Shown piece by piece: positions 16,844-25,690 of a stretch of 64,000 nt of DNA. The notes below the pieces were generated by a model. That model was not told where the DNA came from. It did not search any database and saw nothing but the letters and a program-made list of their open reading frames with translations. How positions within the stretch are numbered: position 1 is the stretch's first letter; each line of letters begins with the position of its first letter. The position numbers were made by a program, and so were the translations under genes. The stretch covers positions 186,001 to 250,000 of the forward strand of contig JANQSE010000006.1 in the NCBI GenBank assembly GCA_028284195.1. Direction: 5' to 3'. This stretch comes from Balneola sp. Its GTDB lineage: Bacteria; Bacteroidota; Rhodothermia; Balneolales; Balneolaceae.

Positions 16844-18262
16844 TTACTCTTTCTCTATTGCTTCACTCTTTTTCAAAAACTCTAGAAACCTCCTTGGGAG
16901 CTCGAAAGGCCGGTCTAAAGAAATAGGCAGGAACCTACGGTTTGGTTGAACGGTTGGTTTTTCAGGCCTCAAATCGGGAGTCCACACAAAGCCTTCTAAT
17001 CTTCGGCTTGCTAAATCGGTGTATTCCGGCAGGAACAATCCCTGATTTTTCCCCATTTTGGCTTCCACCATTTCTCCATTTTCGAAAATAAGAATAGTAC
17101 TAGGAGATGTACTTTCGAATGCTCCATCCGGTTCGTTTTCTTCGTTCGTGATATGGTAGAGTACTTCACTATTTGGGTGGATCGTGATCTTTGAAATATC
17201 CCCATTTTCAAAATCTGCAATTAATGTATCTCCTCGTATTTGATGGAAACGCCCTGTTATAGTGTCTTCCTGAACAGCAAAAGGCTGGGGGTAAGATGTT
17301 AAACTCTTTACCTCGCTACTATCGAGTTGAACGAAGATAAAAGGCCCTGTTAGCTGAATGTTTTTGTTCCAGGTTTTTGGGCTTCCCCGGAGCCTGAAGA
17401 GTTCGGTTTCTGAATTATATAGCAAAGTGTCAGAGAGGGAGGAGAACTTCTCTGACCAGACTTTTACGCTATCATAGGCATCAATAGTTGAAACGGAATC
17501 TTTTTCTATGAAGCGGATTTGTTGTGCAAAAATGTGGGTGGTATCGTTGTGGGTAGAATCATCAGATACCCGCCGCAAATAGCCATTCCCGAGTAAGTAT
17601 CTTCTCCCTGTCGAATCTGCTTCAAGATAGTTTCCGGTAAGTACGGTGTTATTTTCTGTGTCCTCCACAAAAAGGTTGCTGAATAATTTTAAGAACTTTG
17701 TGGTTCTGTTTATGAATAAACTATCTCCCTCTACATATTGGGTGGAATCGCTTAACTGAACATTTCCCCGAAATTGTGCACTGTCCTGGTTTTGAAAATA
17801 TACTCCCGAAAGTGCTGTAAGTATGCCTTCACTATCTTCCAGGCGGATATCATTGAGAAAATTACCCACTTTAGTAACAAAGTTATAGTCAACAGCTGTG
17901 CCAAAAAGAAGGGTACTATCTTGTTTGATAATAACGCGCCCTCTTAGTTCGCTAAAATCCAGTACATTGTAATAAACTAAGGAGTCAGCCCAGATAATTT
18001 CGGTAGGGGTATCAATCTGGATGTTCCCAAAGGCGCGAAACTCATCTTTTTCCAGGAATTGCCAGGCACTGTCACATACAATACTGAAGCTTCCGGTTTT
18101 TAAACGGGCGTTATATAATTTTCTGATGGGTTCTCCATCAATAGTAACGGTATGTACTGTTTCTACATTTTGGAAAGTAACTACGGTTTGGGCTTTTAGT
18201 GCAAAAGGATTTAAAAACCCAATTAAGCCCAAAAGAAAAAGAGATAAAACAGGGTATTTCAA
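16844..18262 (-). CDS. OstA/LptA-like periplasmic protein, long form
   Basis: A 472-residue protein with a signal peptide (residues 1-24, ending LKAQ). It consists of repeating short beta-strand units such as GNIQIDTPTEIIWADSLVYY and GNVQLSDSTQYVEGDSL, the pattern of OstA/LptA proteins that bind lipid A while moving LPS across the periplasm. It is more than twice the length of E. coli LptA. Bacteroidota often have such 'OstA-like' long proteins. It overlaps the lptC stop by four bases, so the two are cotranscribed. Confidence 0.8.
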   Translation of the reverse strand: MKYPVLSLFLLGLIGFLNPFALKAQTVVTFQNVETVHTVTIDGEPIRKLYNARLKTGSFSIVCDSAWQFLEKDEFRAFGNIQIDTPTEIIWADSLVYYNVLDFSELRGRVIIKQDSTLLFGTAVDYNFVTKVGNFLNDIRLEDSEGILTALSGVYFQNQDSAQFRGNVQLSDSTQYVEGDSLFINRTTKFLKLFSNLFVEDTENNTVLTGNYLEADSTGRRYLLGNGYLRRVSDDSTHNDTTHIFAQQIRFIEKDSVSTIDAYDSVKVWSEKFSSLSDTLLYNSETELFRLRGSPKTWNKNIQLTGPFIFVQLDSSEVKSLTSYPQPFAVQEDTITGRFHQIRGDTLIADFENGDISKITIHPNSEVLYHITNEENEPDGAFESTSPSTILIFENGEMVEAKMGKNQGLFLPEYTDLASRRLEGFVWTPDLRPEKPTVQPNRRFLPISLDRPFELPRRFLEFLKKSEAIEKE

Positions 18263-18825
18263 TTGAACTGTGTTTTACCGGTTACCTGGTTTAGTGTATA
18301 ATTAGTAAGGTCTGTATCTCCAACAAACCCTACAGCTACAATGCTGTCGGCTTCTGTGATGATTATAACGTTTCCCGGAGTATCAACTTCATCTTTTTCT
18401 CTTTGCCAACGCAGGTAGTCTGAGAAAAGTGATTTACCATTTTTTGAAAGAACTTTAACATTACCGTATAATTGAAAAATTGCATCTTTGGGGATATAAA
18501 CAGCACTGTCAGCTAATACTTCGGTGTCCAGGCTGTCGGCTTTAAAAATGGATATTTCCACCGGGCCGCTCAGGTATGTAGTTTTATCACTCTGTTCGGT
18601 TATAGTGTGTGCTTTGCTGCTTTTTAGATTTAATATCAGCAATCCATCCTCCATAATATCCATGTTTATATTCAGGCTGGTGGAGCTGGTGATGAGAGAA
18701 TCTCCAAGTGCTTCTTTTATGCGTTGATTATCATATTCAGAAAGTTCTCCACAATTGGCAATCAGCAGTAGAATGCAAAAAGTGATAATCAGTTTAGGTA
18801 GTTCCAAAATAACGGTCTCCTGCAT
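18259..18825 (-). CDS. lptC: LptC-type LPS export protein
   Basis: A 188-residue protein with one hydrophobic segment at residues 10-24 ending in IANC, which may be a lipidation site (Asn before Cys is unusual). The remainder carries LptC motifs: GPVEISIFKADSL, DSAVYIPKDAIFQLYGNVKV and SDYLRWQREKDEVDTPGNVII. LptC bridges the LptBFG transporter and LptA. The start overlaps the end of upp by about 30 bases, and a TTG 18 bases further in is an alternative. It is followed by the OstA-like gene. Confidence 0.8.
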   Translation of the reverse strand: MQETVILELPKLIITFCILLLIANCGELSEYDNQRIKEALGDSLITSSTSLNINMDIMEDGLLILNLKSSKAHTITEQSDKTTYLSGPVEISIFKADSLDTEVLADSAVYIPKDAIFQLYGNVKVLSKNGKSLFSDYLRWQREKDEVDTPGNVIIITEADSIVAVGFVGDTDLTNYTLNQVTGKTQFN

Positions 18826-19420
18826 CTCCTAAACCAGGAACAATGTACGCCTGATTATTCAGTTTTTCATCAATTGCCGCTGTAATAATGGGTACATCAG
18901 GATGATCTTCCTGCAATCTTTTTATTCCTTCAGGGGCAGCAATTAAAGCAACAAACCGTATATTTTTTGCGCCAGATTCTTTGAGGAACTTTACGGCATG
19001 GCTGCCGCTTCCTCCTGTTGCCAGCATAGGATCAACAACCAATGTATAGCCATTTTCAATTCCCGCCGGCAGGTTATGATAATAGTTTACAGGTTCGTGG
19101 GTTTCCTCATCTCTGTAAACTCCAATGTGGCCCACTTTGGCTTCCGGAATAAAGTTAATGATGCCATCTACCAGGCTTAATCCTGCTCGTAAAATTGGTA
19201 TTACAATTACATCAGAAGCGGGGGTTAATCCTTTTGTTTTCTGAACAGGGGTTTCAATCTCGAACTCTTTGAGGGGAAGGCTGCTGAGGGCATGGTAAGC
19301 AAGTATGTTGCCTATTGTTGCCATTGCACGCCTGAAGGCAGCCGTACTGGTTGTTTTTTCTCGTAAAGTGGTTAGGTAAATGTCAATTACGGGATGGTTA
19401 ACCTCCAGTACGTTGCTCAT
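18794..19420 (-). CDS. upp: Uracil phosphoribosyltransferase
   Basis: A 208-residue enzyme that joins uracil to PRPP to give UMP in pyrimidine salvage. The PRPP-binding loop VVDPMLATGGSGSHAV and the C-terminal uracil-binding segment LNNQAYIVPGLGDAGDRYFGT are intact. It lies 9 bases after the alanine symporter gene and overlaps lptC, so the minus-strand run from 21055 to 16844 probably forms one transcript mixing transport, salvage and LPS-export functions. Confidence 0.95.
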   Translation of the reverse strand: MSNVLEVNHPVIDIYLTTLREKTTSTAAFRRAMATIGNILAYHALSSLPLKEFEIETPVQKTKGLTPASDVIVIPILRAGLSLVDGIINFIPEAKVGHIGVYRDEETHEPVNYYHNLPAGIENGYTLVVDPMLATGGSGSHAVKFLKESGAKNIRFVALIAAPEGIKRLQEDHPDVPIITAAIDEKLNNQAYIVPGLGDAGDRYFGTT

Positions 19421-19429
19421 AGTGGTGTA

Positions 19430-21055
19430 TTAATCTGATTCGGCTTCTTTCATTTTGGCGAAGTAGGTTTTACTTGCAACAGCAACTGTACCCGATAGTG
19501 CAAATAGCGCGATAATGTTCGGGAAAGTCATCAAGCCGAGAGCAATATCTCCAATAGCCCAGACTGTTTCAAGCGCAAGAACGGCACCAATAAAGTGCAT
19601 AATCAGATATATCACTTTGTAATAAATAATAGATTTATCACCTGCCAGGTACTGTATAGAACGATCTCCATAATAACTCCAGCTTATGGCTGTGGAAATA
19701 CCAAATAAGATCACACAGATAGTAACAATGTATTTACCGCCGGCAAATGGTAAGCCTTTTTCAAATGCTAATGCGGTTAACGGGGCACCATTTTCAATAA
19801 TGGATGTATGCAATCCGGTTACTTCTGCTCCGGAGGGAGATTTAGCTACATAGCTTCCATTCACTAATTCAAAGGAGCCGGTAAATGGTTGGGTACCTGC
19901 TGCATCAAGGTAAAAGTTGCCAGTAGTGTGGTCGTTTCTTATTACCTGGCCATTGGCTGGTTCGCCATCAACTATAATGAGCGTAGTACCATTATCAATT
20001 TCGTACGTATTTTCAGTGCTCGAAGCTAGGAATGGAATGTCATGCCTTTGTTCCCAGGCACCTGTGCTAACAATTACAAGTCCTGTCATGGTGCAAACTA
20101 AAATGGTATCAATAAATGGTTCTAACAGGGCAACTACTCCTTCTCGTACGGGTTCTTTAGTTTTTGCTGCGCCATGAGCGATGGGGGCAGAACCCTGGCC
20201 TGCTTCATTTGAGAATAATCCACGTTTAATTCCCCAAACCAGGGTGGTTAGGAAAACACCGGAGCCTACACCAAATAATCCTGCTTCAGGAGTAAAAGCG
20301 TATTTTATAATAGTTCCGAAAGCAGGGATCACTTCACTTGCATTAACTAGCAAAATAATTAGTGCACCTAAAACATAAATGATAGCCATTAAAGGCATCA
20401 AACTGGCAGTCACTTTTCCAATTCTTTTAATACCACCGATTATTACCACCCCTACAAGAGATGCAGTTACTAATCCTGTTACCCATCCGGGAATAAAGAA
20501 CGTACTTCCTATAGTGTCGGCAACTGTGTTTGCCTGAACAGCATTCCCGGTCAGGAACGAACAAATCACAGCCATAGCGGCAAAGAAAACAGCCAGCCAT
20601 TTCCAGTTTTCGCCCAATCCTTTTTCTATATAGTACATCGGCCCGCCGGAAACGGAACCATCATCATTTACTTTCCGGTACTTAACCGCCAGAGTACATT
20701 CGGTATATTTAATGGCCATTCCAAAAAAGGCGGTAACCCACATCCAGAATAATGCACCGGGACCGCCATAATGGATGGCTATTGCCACCCCGGCTATATT
20801 ACCAATACCCACTGTTGCTGATAATGCCGTTGTTAATGCCTGAAAGTGATTGACATCACCAACTGCATCAGGGTGATCGAATTTCCCCATCACTGAAAGT
20901 ATGCCGTGTCCGAATTTTCGAACCTGTACAAAACCGAGCTTCAATGTTATAAAAATCCCAAAACTTAGAAGAACAACAACCATGAAAGGGAAATTAGAGG
21001 GGGTACTCCAGACAAGGTCGTTCAGTGAGTTTACAATACTTTCAAATAGTTCCAT
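19430..21055 (-). CDS. Sodium:alanine symporter (AGCS family) with periplasmic insertion
   Basis: A 541-residue transporter with about 11 membrane spans. Conserved AGCS sequences include TALSATVGIGNIAGVAIAI, GPGALFWMWVTAFFGMAIKY, GGPMYYIEKGLG and GLFSNEAGQGSAPIAH. It imports alanine or glycine with Na+. Between the span ending LVIVSTGAW (about residue 330) and ALAFEKGLPFAGGKYIV (about 430) lies an extra stretch of some 80 polar residues, rich in Gly, Thr and Asn and probably beta-structured. Most family members of about 450-480 residues lack it. Confidence 0.9.
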   Translation of the reverse strand: MELFESIVNSLNDLVWSTPSNFPFMVVVLLSFGIFITLKLGFVQVRKFGHGILSVMGKFDHPDAVGDVNHFQALTTALSATVGIGNIAGVAIAIHYGGPGALFWMWVTAFFGMAIKYTECTLAVKYRKVNDDGSVSGGPMYYIEKGLGENWKWLAVFFAAMAVICSFLTGNAVQANTVADTIGSTFFIPGWVTGLVTASLVGVVIIGGIKRIGKVTASLMPLMAIIYVLGALIILLVNASEVIPAFGTIIKYAFTPEAGLFGVGSGVFLTTLVWGIKRGLFSNEAGQGSAPIAHGAAKTKEPVREGVVALLEPFIDTILVCTMTGLVIVSTGAWEQRHDIPFLASSTENTYEIDNGTTLIIVDGEPANGQVIRNDHTTGNFYLDAAGTQPFTGSFELVNGSYVAKSPSGAEVTGLHTSIIENGAPLTALAFEKGLPFAGGKYIVTICVILFGISTAISWSYYGDRSIQYLAGDKSIIYYKVIYLIMHFIGAVLALETVWAIGDIALGLMTFPNIIALFALSGTVAVASKTYFAKMKEAESD

Positions 21056-21187
21056 TGATCATTTTTTTGAATTAGTAGCTTTTTTTAACCCAAGAAAGTA
21101 AAAAAGATTTCGCAATAAACACGAATAACATTATCGCTTTGATAATTTCATTCTTTTCGGGTATTAAAAAAGTGAACGATTTGACGA

Positions 21188-21195
21188 TACCTTTG
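21188..21195 (+). promoter_or_regulatory. TAnnTTTG promoter box for the HU/IHF gene
   Basis: TACCTTTG matches the Bacteroidota -7 consensus and lies 50 bases before the ATG of the HU-like gene. No clean TTG -33 element at the usual distance is seen. Confidence 0.4.
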
Positions 21196-21245
21196 TTACT
21201 TTATGTGGTTGCTTAAACGAAATACAGAAAATTAAGGATATAACT

Positions 21246-21533
21246 ATGACCAAAGCAGATATTGTAGACATAATATCATCGTCAACAGGGCTTACCAAAG
21301 TAGAAACAGAAGCAGTGGTAAATGGTTTTTTAGAAACGGTTATTGATGCAATGAAAAGGGGTGAAACCATTGAACTACGGGGATTCGGAAGTTTTAAGGT
21401 AGTAAAACGGGCACAGAGGGTGGCTCGTAATCCAAAGACAAATGAAGAAGTAATTGTGCCTGAGCAATATGCGCCAATGTTAAAGATGTCGAAAGAATTT
21501 AAGGAAGCTGTGAACAGGAGCGTGTCTGATTAA
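21246..21533 (+). CDS. HU/IHF-family DNA-bending protein
   Basis: A 95-residue protein of standard HU length. It has the helical N-terminal dimer part (MTKADIVDIISSSTGLTKVE) and the beta-arm sequence GFGSFKVVKRAQRVARNPKTNEEV, followed by VPEQYAPMLKMSKEFKEAV. These are hallmarks of HU/IHF proteins that bend or wrap DNA. The sequence is slightly more IHF-like at the arm. It stands alone with its own promoter box, followed at 80 bases by the COX24-type mini-gene. Confidence 0.93.
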   Translation: MTKADIVDIISSSTGLTKVETEAVVNGFLETVIDAMKRGETIELRGFGSFKVVKRAQRVARNPKTNEEVIVPEQYAPMLKMSKEFKEAVNRSVSD

Positions 21534-21614
21534 AATGATTTAGAAAAGCTTCTAAAAGTTCTTATTTTCACACCCTGTTATAACAAAAACAACAATTATA
21601 ATTGGTGACCATTT

Positions 21615-21707
21615 ATGCCAAGCGGTAAGAAAAGAAAGCGCTCTAAAATTGCAAAGCATAAGCGCAAAAAGCGTTTGAGAAAAAACAGACATAAGAAGAA
21701 AAAATAG
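21615..21707 (+). CDS. COX24/AURKAIP1-type ribosomal mini-protein (bS22-like)
   Basis: A 30-residue, extremely basic peptide: MPSGKKRKRSKIAKHKRKKR followed by LRKNRHKKKK. This is the short AURKAIP1/COX24-domain protein conserved across Bacteroidota and related phyla, similar to the tail of mitochondrial mS38 and to bS22 of the small ribosomal subunit. More than half of its residues are Lys or Arg. A strong terminator follows within 7 bases, supporting a genuine short gene. Many gene finders would miss it because of its length. Confidence 0.85.
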   Translation: MPSGKKRKRSKIAKHKRKKRLRKNRHKKKK

Positions 21708-21713
21708 TTTTTA

Positions 21714-21741
21714 GGCTCTGGTTAATATCAGAGCCTTTTTT
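21714..21741 (+). terminator. Rho-independent terminator
   Basis: GGCTCTG and CAGAGCC form a perfect 7-bp stem with an 8-base loop, followed by TTTTTT. It ends the HU/mini-protein unit before the oppositely oriented gene at 21770. Confidence 0.9.
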
Positions 21742-21769
21742 AATTCTTTTAATTTAGATCGAATAGCAT

Positions 21770-22423
21770 TTAAGCTGCTACTGCTTTGTGTAATATCTTG
21801 TCTGATATATTAATTACTCTGTTGGCTTTAAGCAGTAATTCCTGCAATGCAGAGTTAACAAATTTGTTTACATCATTCAGGCTTTCTGGCTTATTCAATT
21901 GGTATTGGAAATAAGAAATAAGATTGATGGCTGATAAGTATTTTCCGTTTTGGTCGCCCTCAATCTCAACATGCCAACGTGTAATGATATCATCTTTAGC
22001 GAGTAATTGGTTTACATTTTTACTGATAGATTCCATCCAAAGGCTTGCGTTCTCTAACCGGTAATTGCCATTTTTCTCTGGCTGTACAGGCTGGCAAATA
22101 TCTTCATCAAAAAACCACGTCATTTCAATATCAATAGAAGGGATCAATGTGGTTTTTTTGAATCGGTTATCTTTTAAAAGAGGATGAGACTCCATTCCAG
22201 CTAAACGTTTGCAAAGTGCAGCTTCCCGAAAACTATCCCAATCAAAATTGATGGAAAGCGATCGCATGAATGAAGATAATTTTTTGAGATTGATCTCTAA
22301 TTCCAATCCTGTAGCATTAATTTTATTATTTTCCCATGTTTTAAAATTCTTTGCTGAAATACCTTTTTGTTCCAGATTAGTATCTATGGTATTAACGATG
22401 GAGTGAAAAATTGGATAATGCAT
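21770..22423 (-). CDS. Conserved hypothetical protein
   Basis: A 217-residue cytosolic protein that I do not recognise. It has no signal peptide or membrane span. It is mixed alpha/beta with a charged middle (LINLKKLSSFMRSLSINFDW, IPSIDIEMTWFFDEDICQP) and a helical C-terminal end (FVNSALQELLLKANRVINI). A normal codon pattern and the divergent placement against rqcH with a 42-base gap support a real gene. Its start (ATG at 22423) is the only convenient one. No function is proposed. Confidence 0.65.
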   Translation of the reverse strand: MHYPIFHSIVNTIDTNLEQKGISAKNFKTWENNKINATGLELEINLKKLSSFMRSLSINFDWDSFREAALCKRLAGMESHPLLKDNRFKKTTLIPSIDIEMTWFFDEDICQPVQPEKNGNYRLENASLWMESISKNVNQLLAKDDIITRWHVEIEGDQNGKYLSAINLISYFQYQLNKPESLNDVNKFVNSALQELLLKANRVINISDKILHKAVAA

Positions 22424-22465
22424 ATGCTATTGCTAATAAGTATTGACTAAAAATCCAGATTCTCT

Positions 22466-24046
22466 TTGAACTATTATGAAATAAAATATTTAAAGGATTT
22501 CATTAAATCCAAAATTGTTGGTAAAGAAATTATAATTGCGAACACGAGATACAAGAATCTGATTGAATTTTTTTTAGTTGGAGATTCAGAAAAAAACAAA
22601 CTGGTTTTTAGTACTTCTCCCGGTAACATCGCACTTTTTTGGGATGATCATTCCAATCCTAAGCGGAAAAATACAATCTCTTTTTTTGAAAAAATCTACG
22701 GCTTAGTTATTCGTGATGTAAGTATTGCCGAGAGCGATCGCATTCTAAATATTCACATCGAAGATGGTTATGAACTGGTCTTTAAGATATTTGGAAATAA
22801 CTCGAATGTAATACTCACAAAAGATGGACATGTTACCAAATCTTTTAAAGGAGGCGGTATTTCAGAAATAGAAACCCCAAAGGCCAAAAGCATTCAACTT
22901 TTTGATACCTCTGCTTTAGAAGGCACAGCAAAAGATAAAATCACAACCCTTAACCCACTTATTCCAAGAAGTCACCTGGATCTGATTATTAAACAACATG
23001 GCCTGGAACATCAAGATGATAAAGATTTAATAGTTTTTGTGGAGAACATAACCAAAGAAATACAAGCGGAACCCCAATGGCGTTTGCTTAAAGATGGTTC
23101 GACTACCCTTTTTAATAAAAAAATAGTAGAGCTGGAAACGGAAAAAACCTTTGATTCTATCAATGATCTGGTTTCCTATCGTTACAAAAACTATGCTCAT
23201 TCACAGCGCTTAAAACAGCAGAAATCAGAATGGACCAAACAGGTAAAGCGGCAAATAAAGAGAACAGAATCCAGTTTAAGAAATTTAAACAAAGCAGATG
23301 AGGGTGTTGAAAGATCAAAAAAGTATGAAAAGTATGGTCATCTGTTGATGGCGAACGGACATAAGAACCCGGTCTCTGCTACAGAAATTACCGTTTTGGA
23401 TTTATATGATGGTGGAAAGGAAATTCGAATTCCATTAGACGGAAAATTGTCAGTAATTGAGAATGCAGAGAAATACTATCATAAGTCAAAAAGCTCATTA
23501 CAATCGTACGATGAAGCACTGGAAAGAATTCCAATTCTGGAAAGAAAAAAAGAAGCTTTGGAAAAAATGAGCAGCGAACTCTCTGAAATAACAAGATTGA
23601 GAGATTTGAATGACTGGGAAAAAGCCAACTCCAAACAACTTGCTGAATTTCATTTTGGTGAAAAAAATTCAGCAAGTGAGATTATACTCCCTTTTTATAC
23701 CCTGCAGATTGACGATTATCCGGTTTGGATTGGTAAAAATGCTAAAAGCAATGATGTATTGGTACAAATGGCGCATAAAGAAGATGTATGGTTGCATGCC
23801 AGGGGTGTATCCGGGTCTCATACATTGATTCGGATGGGAAACACTAAAGAAATGCCGCCAAAACCGGTATTAATGGAAGCAGCTTCTTATGCTGCTTACA
23901 ACTCAAAAGCCAAAGGCTCACAAATCGTGCCTGTTATCATTACAAAAAAGAAGTATGTGCGAAAACCTAAGGGTGCCGCTGCCGGAGCAGTTCTGGTTGA
24001 TAAAGAGCAGGTAGAATTTGTAACTCCTAAAAAGCCAATTTTATGA
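22466..24046 (+). CDS. rqcH: RqcH/NFACT ribosome quality-control protein
   Basis: A 526-residue protein with the NFACT-N domain (about 1-200), a central coiled coil (about 255-380) and the NFACT-R domain (about 425-520, KEDVWLHARGVSGSHTLIRM). The Asp91-Arg92 pair in ESDRIL corresponds to the DR motif that B. subtilis RqcH needs to add alanine tails to stalled nascent chains. The start is TTG, giving MNYYEIKYLK; no in-frame ATG lies nearby. It overlaps aroK by four bases. Older annotation would call it a fibronectin-binding protein. Confidence 0.88.
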   Translation: MNYYEIKYLKDFIKSKIVGKEIIIANTRYKNLIEFFLVGDSEKNKLVFSTSPGNIALFWDDHSNPKRKNTISFFEKIYGLVIRDVSIAESDRILNIHIEDGYELVFKIFGNNSNVILTKDGHVTKSFKGGGISEIETPKAKSIQLFDTSALEGTAKDKITTLNPLIPRSHLDLIIKQHGLEHQDDKDLIVFVENITKEIQAEPQWRLLKDGSTTLFNKKIVELETEKTFDSINDLVSYRYKNYAHSQRLKQQKSEWTKQVKRQIKRTESSLRNLNKADEGVERSKKYEKYGHLLMANGHKNPVSATEITVLDLYDGGKEIRIPLDGKLSVIENAEKYYHKSKSSLQSYDEALERIPILERKKEALEKMSSELSEITRLRDLNDWEKANSKQLAEFHFGEKNSASEIILPFYTLQIDDYPVWIGKNAKSNDVLVQMAHKEDVWLHARGVSGSHTLIRMGNTKEMPPKPVLMEAASYAAYNSKAKGSQIVPVIITKKKYVRKPKGAAAGAVLVDKEQVEFVTPKKPIL

Positions 24047-24606
24047 ATGAACATCGTTTAAATCGTTTTGAAGGAAGTTTTTATTTATCTGGATTTATGG
24101 GAGCAGGAAAAAGTTCGATAGGAAGACTGCTCGCCAAAGAATTGGGGCTGGAATTTCGGGACCTTGATGAATATTTGGAGCAGAAAGAGAAAACCACCAT
24201 ACCCGAAATTTTTAAAACAAAAGGGGAAAATTACTTTCGGCAAAAGGAATGGGAGAACCTGTTAGATCTAACACGCACATTTAAGGGAGTTGTGGCTTTA
24301 GGCGGTGGGGCACTGCATAACCAACATATTATTGATCACCTGAAATTGAATGGGCTTCTCATTTATATTGATGTACCAATGGATGTGATTTTGACCAGGG
24401 TGTTGAATAATCCTAAACGCCCAATAGTAAGAGATGAGCATGGAGAAATAAAAAGCCGGGAAACTCTTAAAAGAGAACTGGAAGCCTTATATTCCAAACG
24501 AATTGAATTCTATAAACAGGTAGAAGTTAAAGTCATCACATCAGGCTATGAAAATAAAAACCTAGTGGTGAAACGGCTTATCGATAAAATCAAAAAACAT
24601 GTCTGA
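24043..24606 (+). CDS. aroK: Shikimate kinase
   Basis: A 187-residue enzyme that phosphorylates shikimate in aromatic amino acid synthesis. The P-loop GFMGAGKSS is at residues 17-25, FRDLDEYLE carries the Asp that binds Mg/shikimate, ENYFRQKEWENL supplies the shikimate-binding Arg, and ALGGGAL follows. The lid region NPKRPIV is also present. It overlaps both rqcH (4 bases) and aroB (8 bases), indicating tight translational coupling. Confidence 0.94.
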   Translation: MNEHRLNRFEGSFYLSGFMGAGKSSIGRLLAKELGLEFRDLDEYLEQKEKTTIPEIFKTKGENYFRQKEWENLLDLTRTFKGVVALGGGALHNQHIIDHLKLNGLLIYIDVPMDVILTRVLNNPKRPIVRDEHGEIKSRETLKRELEALYSKRIEFYKQVEVKVITSGYENKNLVVKRLIDKIKKHV

Positions 24607-25690
24607 TCGTATTCATTTGAATACAACACATGCGAACTCTTATTTCATACAAGTTGGTTACAACCTGATTGATGATGTAAGAACGTTTATTTCAGGTCAA
24701 TGGTCGTGCCAAAAAGGAGTGATTATTGTTGATGAGAAGGTTCTACACCTTTATGGAGATACATTCATTCAAAAGATAGTGGATGTTTTTGAAAAAGCAG
24801 TTTGCTGCTCCGTTCCCGAAGGAGAGTCGAGTAAAAGCATAGAGGCTTATTCAAATATTCTGGGTCAGATCTTAAATTCAGGGGTAGAACGAAATACTCC
24901 CGTTATAGTGATTGGTGGCGGGGTAACAGGAGATTTAGGTGGATTTGTAGCCGCATCGAGCCTGAGAGGAATGCCATTAATTCATATACCTACAACGCTA
25001 TTATCGATGGTTGACAGCTCAATAGGCGGTAAAACAGGAATTAATCATTCGGCAGGTAAGAACCTGATTGGAGCTTTTTATGAACCAACAGCAGTGTTTA
25101 CGGATTTGAAGTTTTTGGAGACACTGCCTCGCAAAGAGATTAGTAATGGTTTGGGAGAAGTAATTAAATACGGAATGATTTCGAATGCGGCTATTTTTAA
25201 GTTATTAAAGCAGTTACCAGTGAATGAGGCATTTACTTATTCCGAAAACTGGAAGAAGGTTGTAGAAATTTGCGTTGGAATAAAAGTTAGTATTGTAGAA
25301 GAAGATTTTAAGGAGTCTGGCATTCGTGAGTTTTTAAATTTTGGGCATACTTTTGCACATGTAATAGAAAAAGTTGGGAATTTTGAAGAGCACTCGCATG
25401 GAGAAGCAGTGTATATGGGAATGTGGGGGGGAGTAAAAGTTTCTAATTTATTGGGCTTTAATGTGAATGCTACCAATTTATCTGCTTTCAGGCCGTTGTA
25501 CGATTTAACATTCAGACCTGACCAACCTGTTAAAGAACTCACATCACTAATGATGCATGATAAAAAAGTTAACGAAGGAGAGATAAAAGTGATTGGATTG
25601 GAAGCTTTGGAAAAACCATTTTCAAAGATAATCAAAGATCATTCTGTTATACATTCGGCATGGGAATTTATAATGCAAGAGTTTAGCTAA
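24599..25690 (+). CDS. aroB: 3-dehydroquinate synthase
   Basis: A 363-residue NAD- and metal-dependent enzyme converting DAHP to 3-dehydroquinate, the second step of the shikimate route. Visible signatures are GGGVTGDLGGFVAASSLRG, PTTLLSMVDSSIGGKTGINH and the metal-binding FLNFGHTFAHVIE and EHSHGEAVYMGM. It overlaps aroK upstream and abuts tamB with no gap, so aromatic synthesis genes are joined to an envelope-assembly gene in one transcript. Confidence 0.95.
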   Translation: MSDRIHLNTTHANSYFIQVGYNLIDDVRTFISGQWSCQKGVIIVDEKVLHLYGDTFIQKIVDVFEKAVCCSVPEGESSKSIEAYSNILGQILNSGVERNTPVIVIGGGVTGDLGGFVAASSLRGMPLIHIPTTLLSMVDSSIGGKTGINHSAGKNLIGAFYEPTAVFTDLKFLETLPRKEISNGLGEVIKYGMISNAAIFKLLKQLPVNEAFTYSENWKKVVEICVGIKVSIVEEDFKESGIREFLNFGHTFAHVIEKVGNFEEHSHGEAVYMGMWGGVKVSNLLGFNVNATNLSAFRPLYDLTFRPDQPVKELTSLMMHDKKVNEGEIKVIGLEALEKPFSKIIKDHSVIHSAWEFIMQEFS

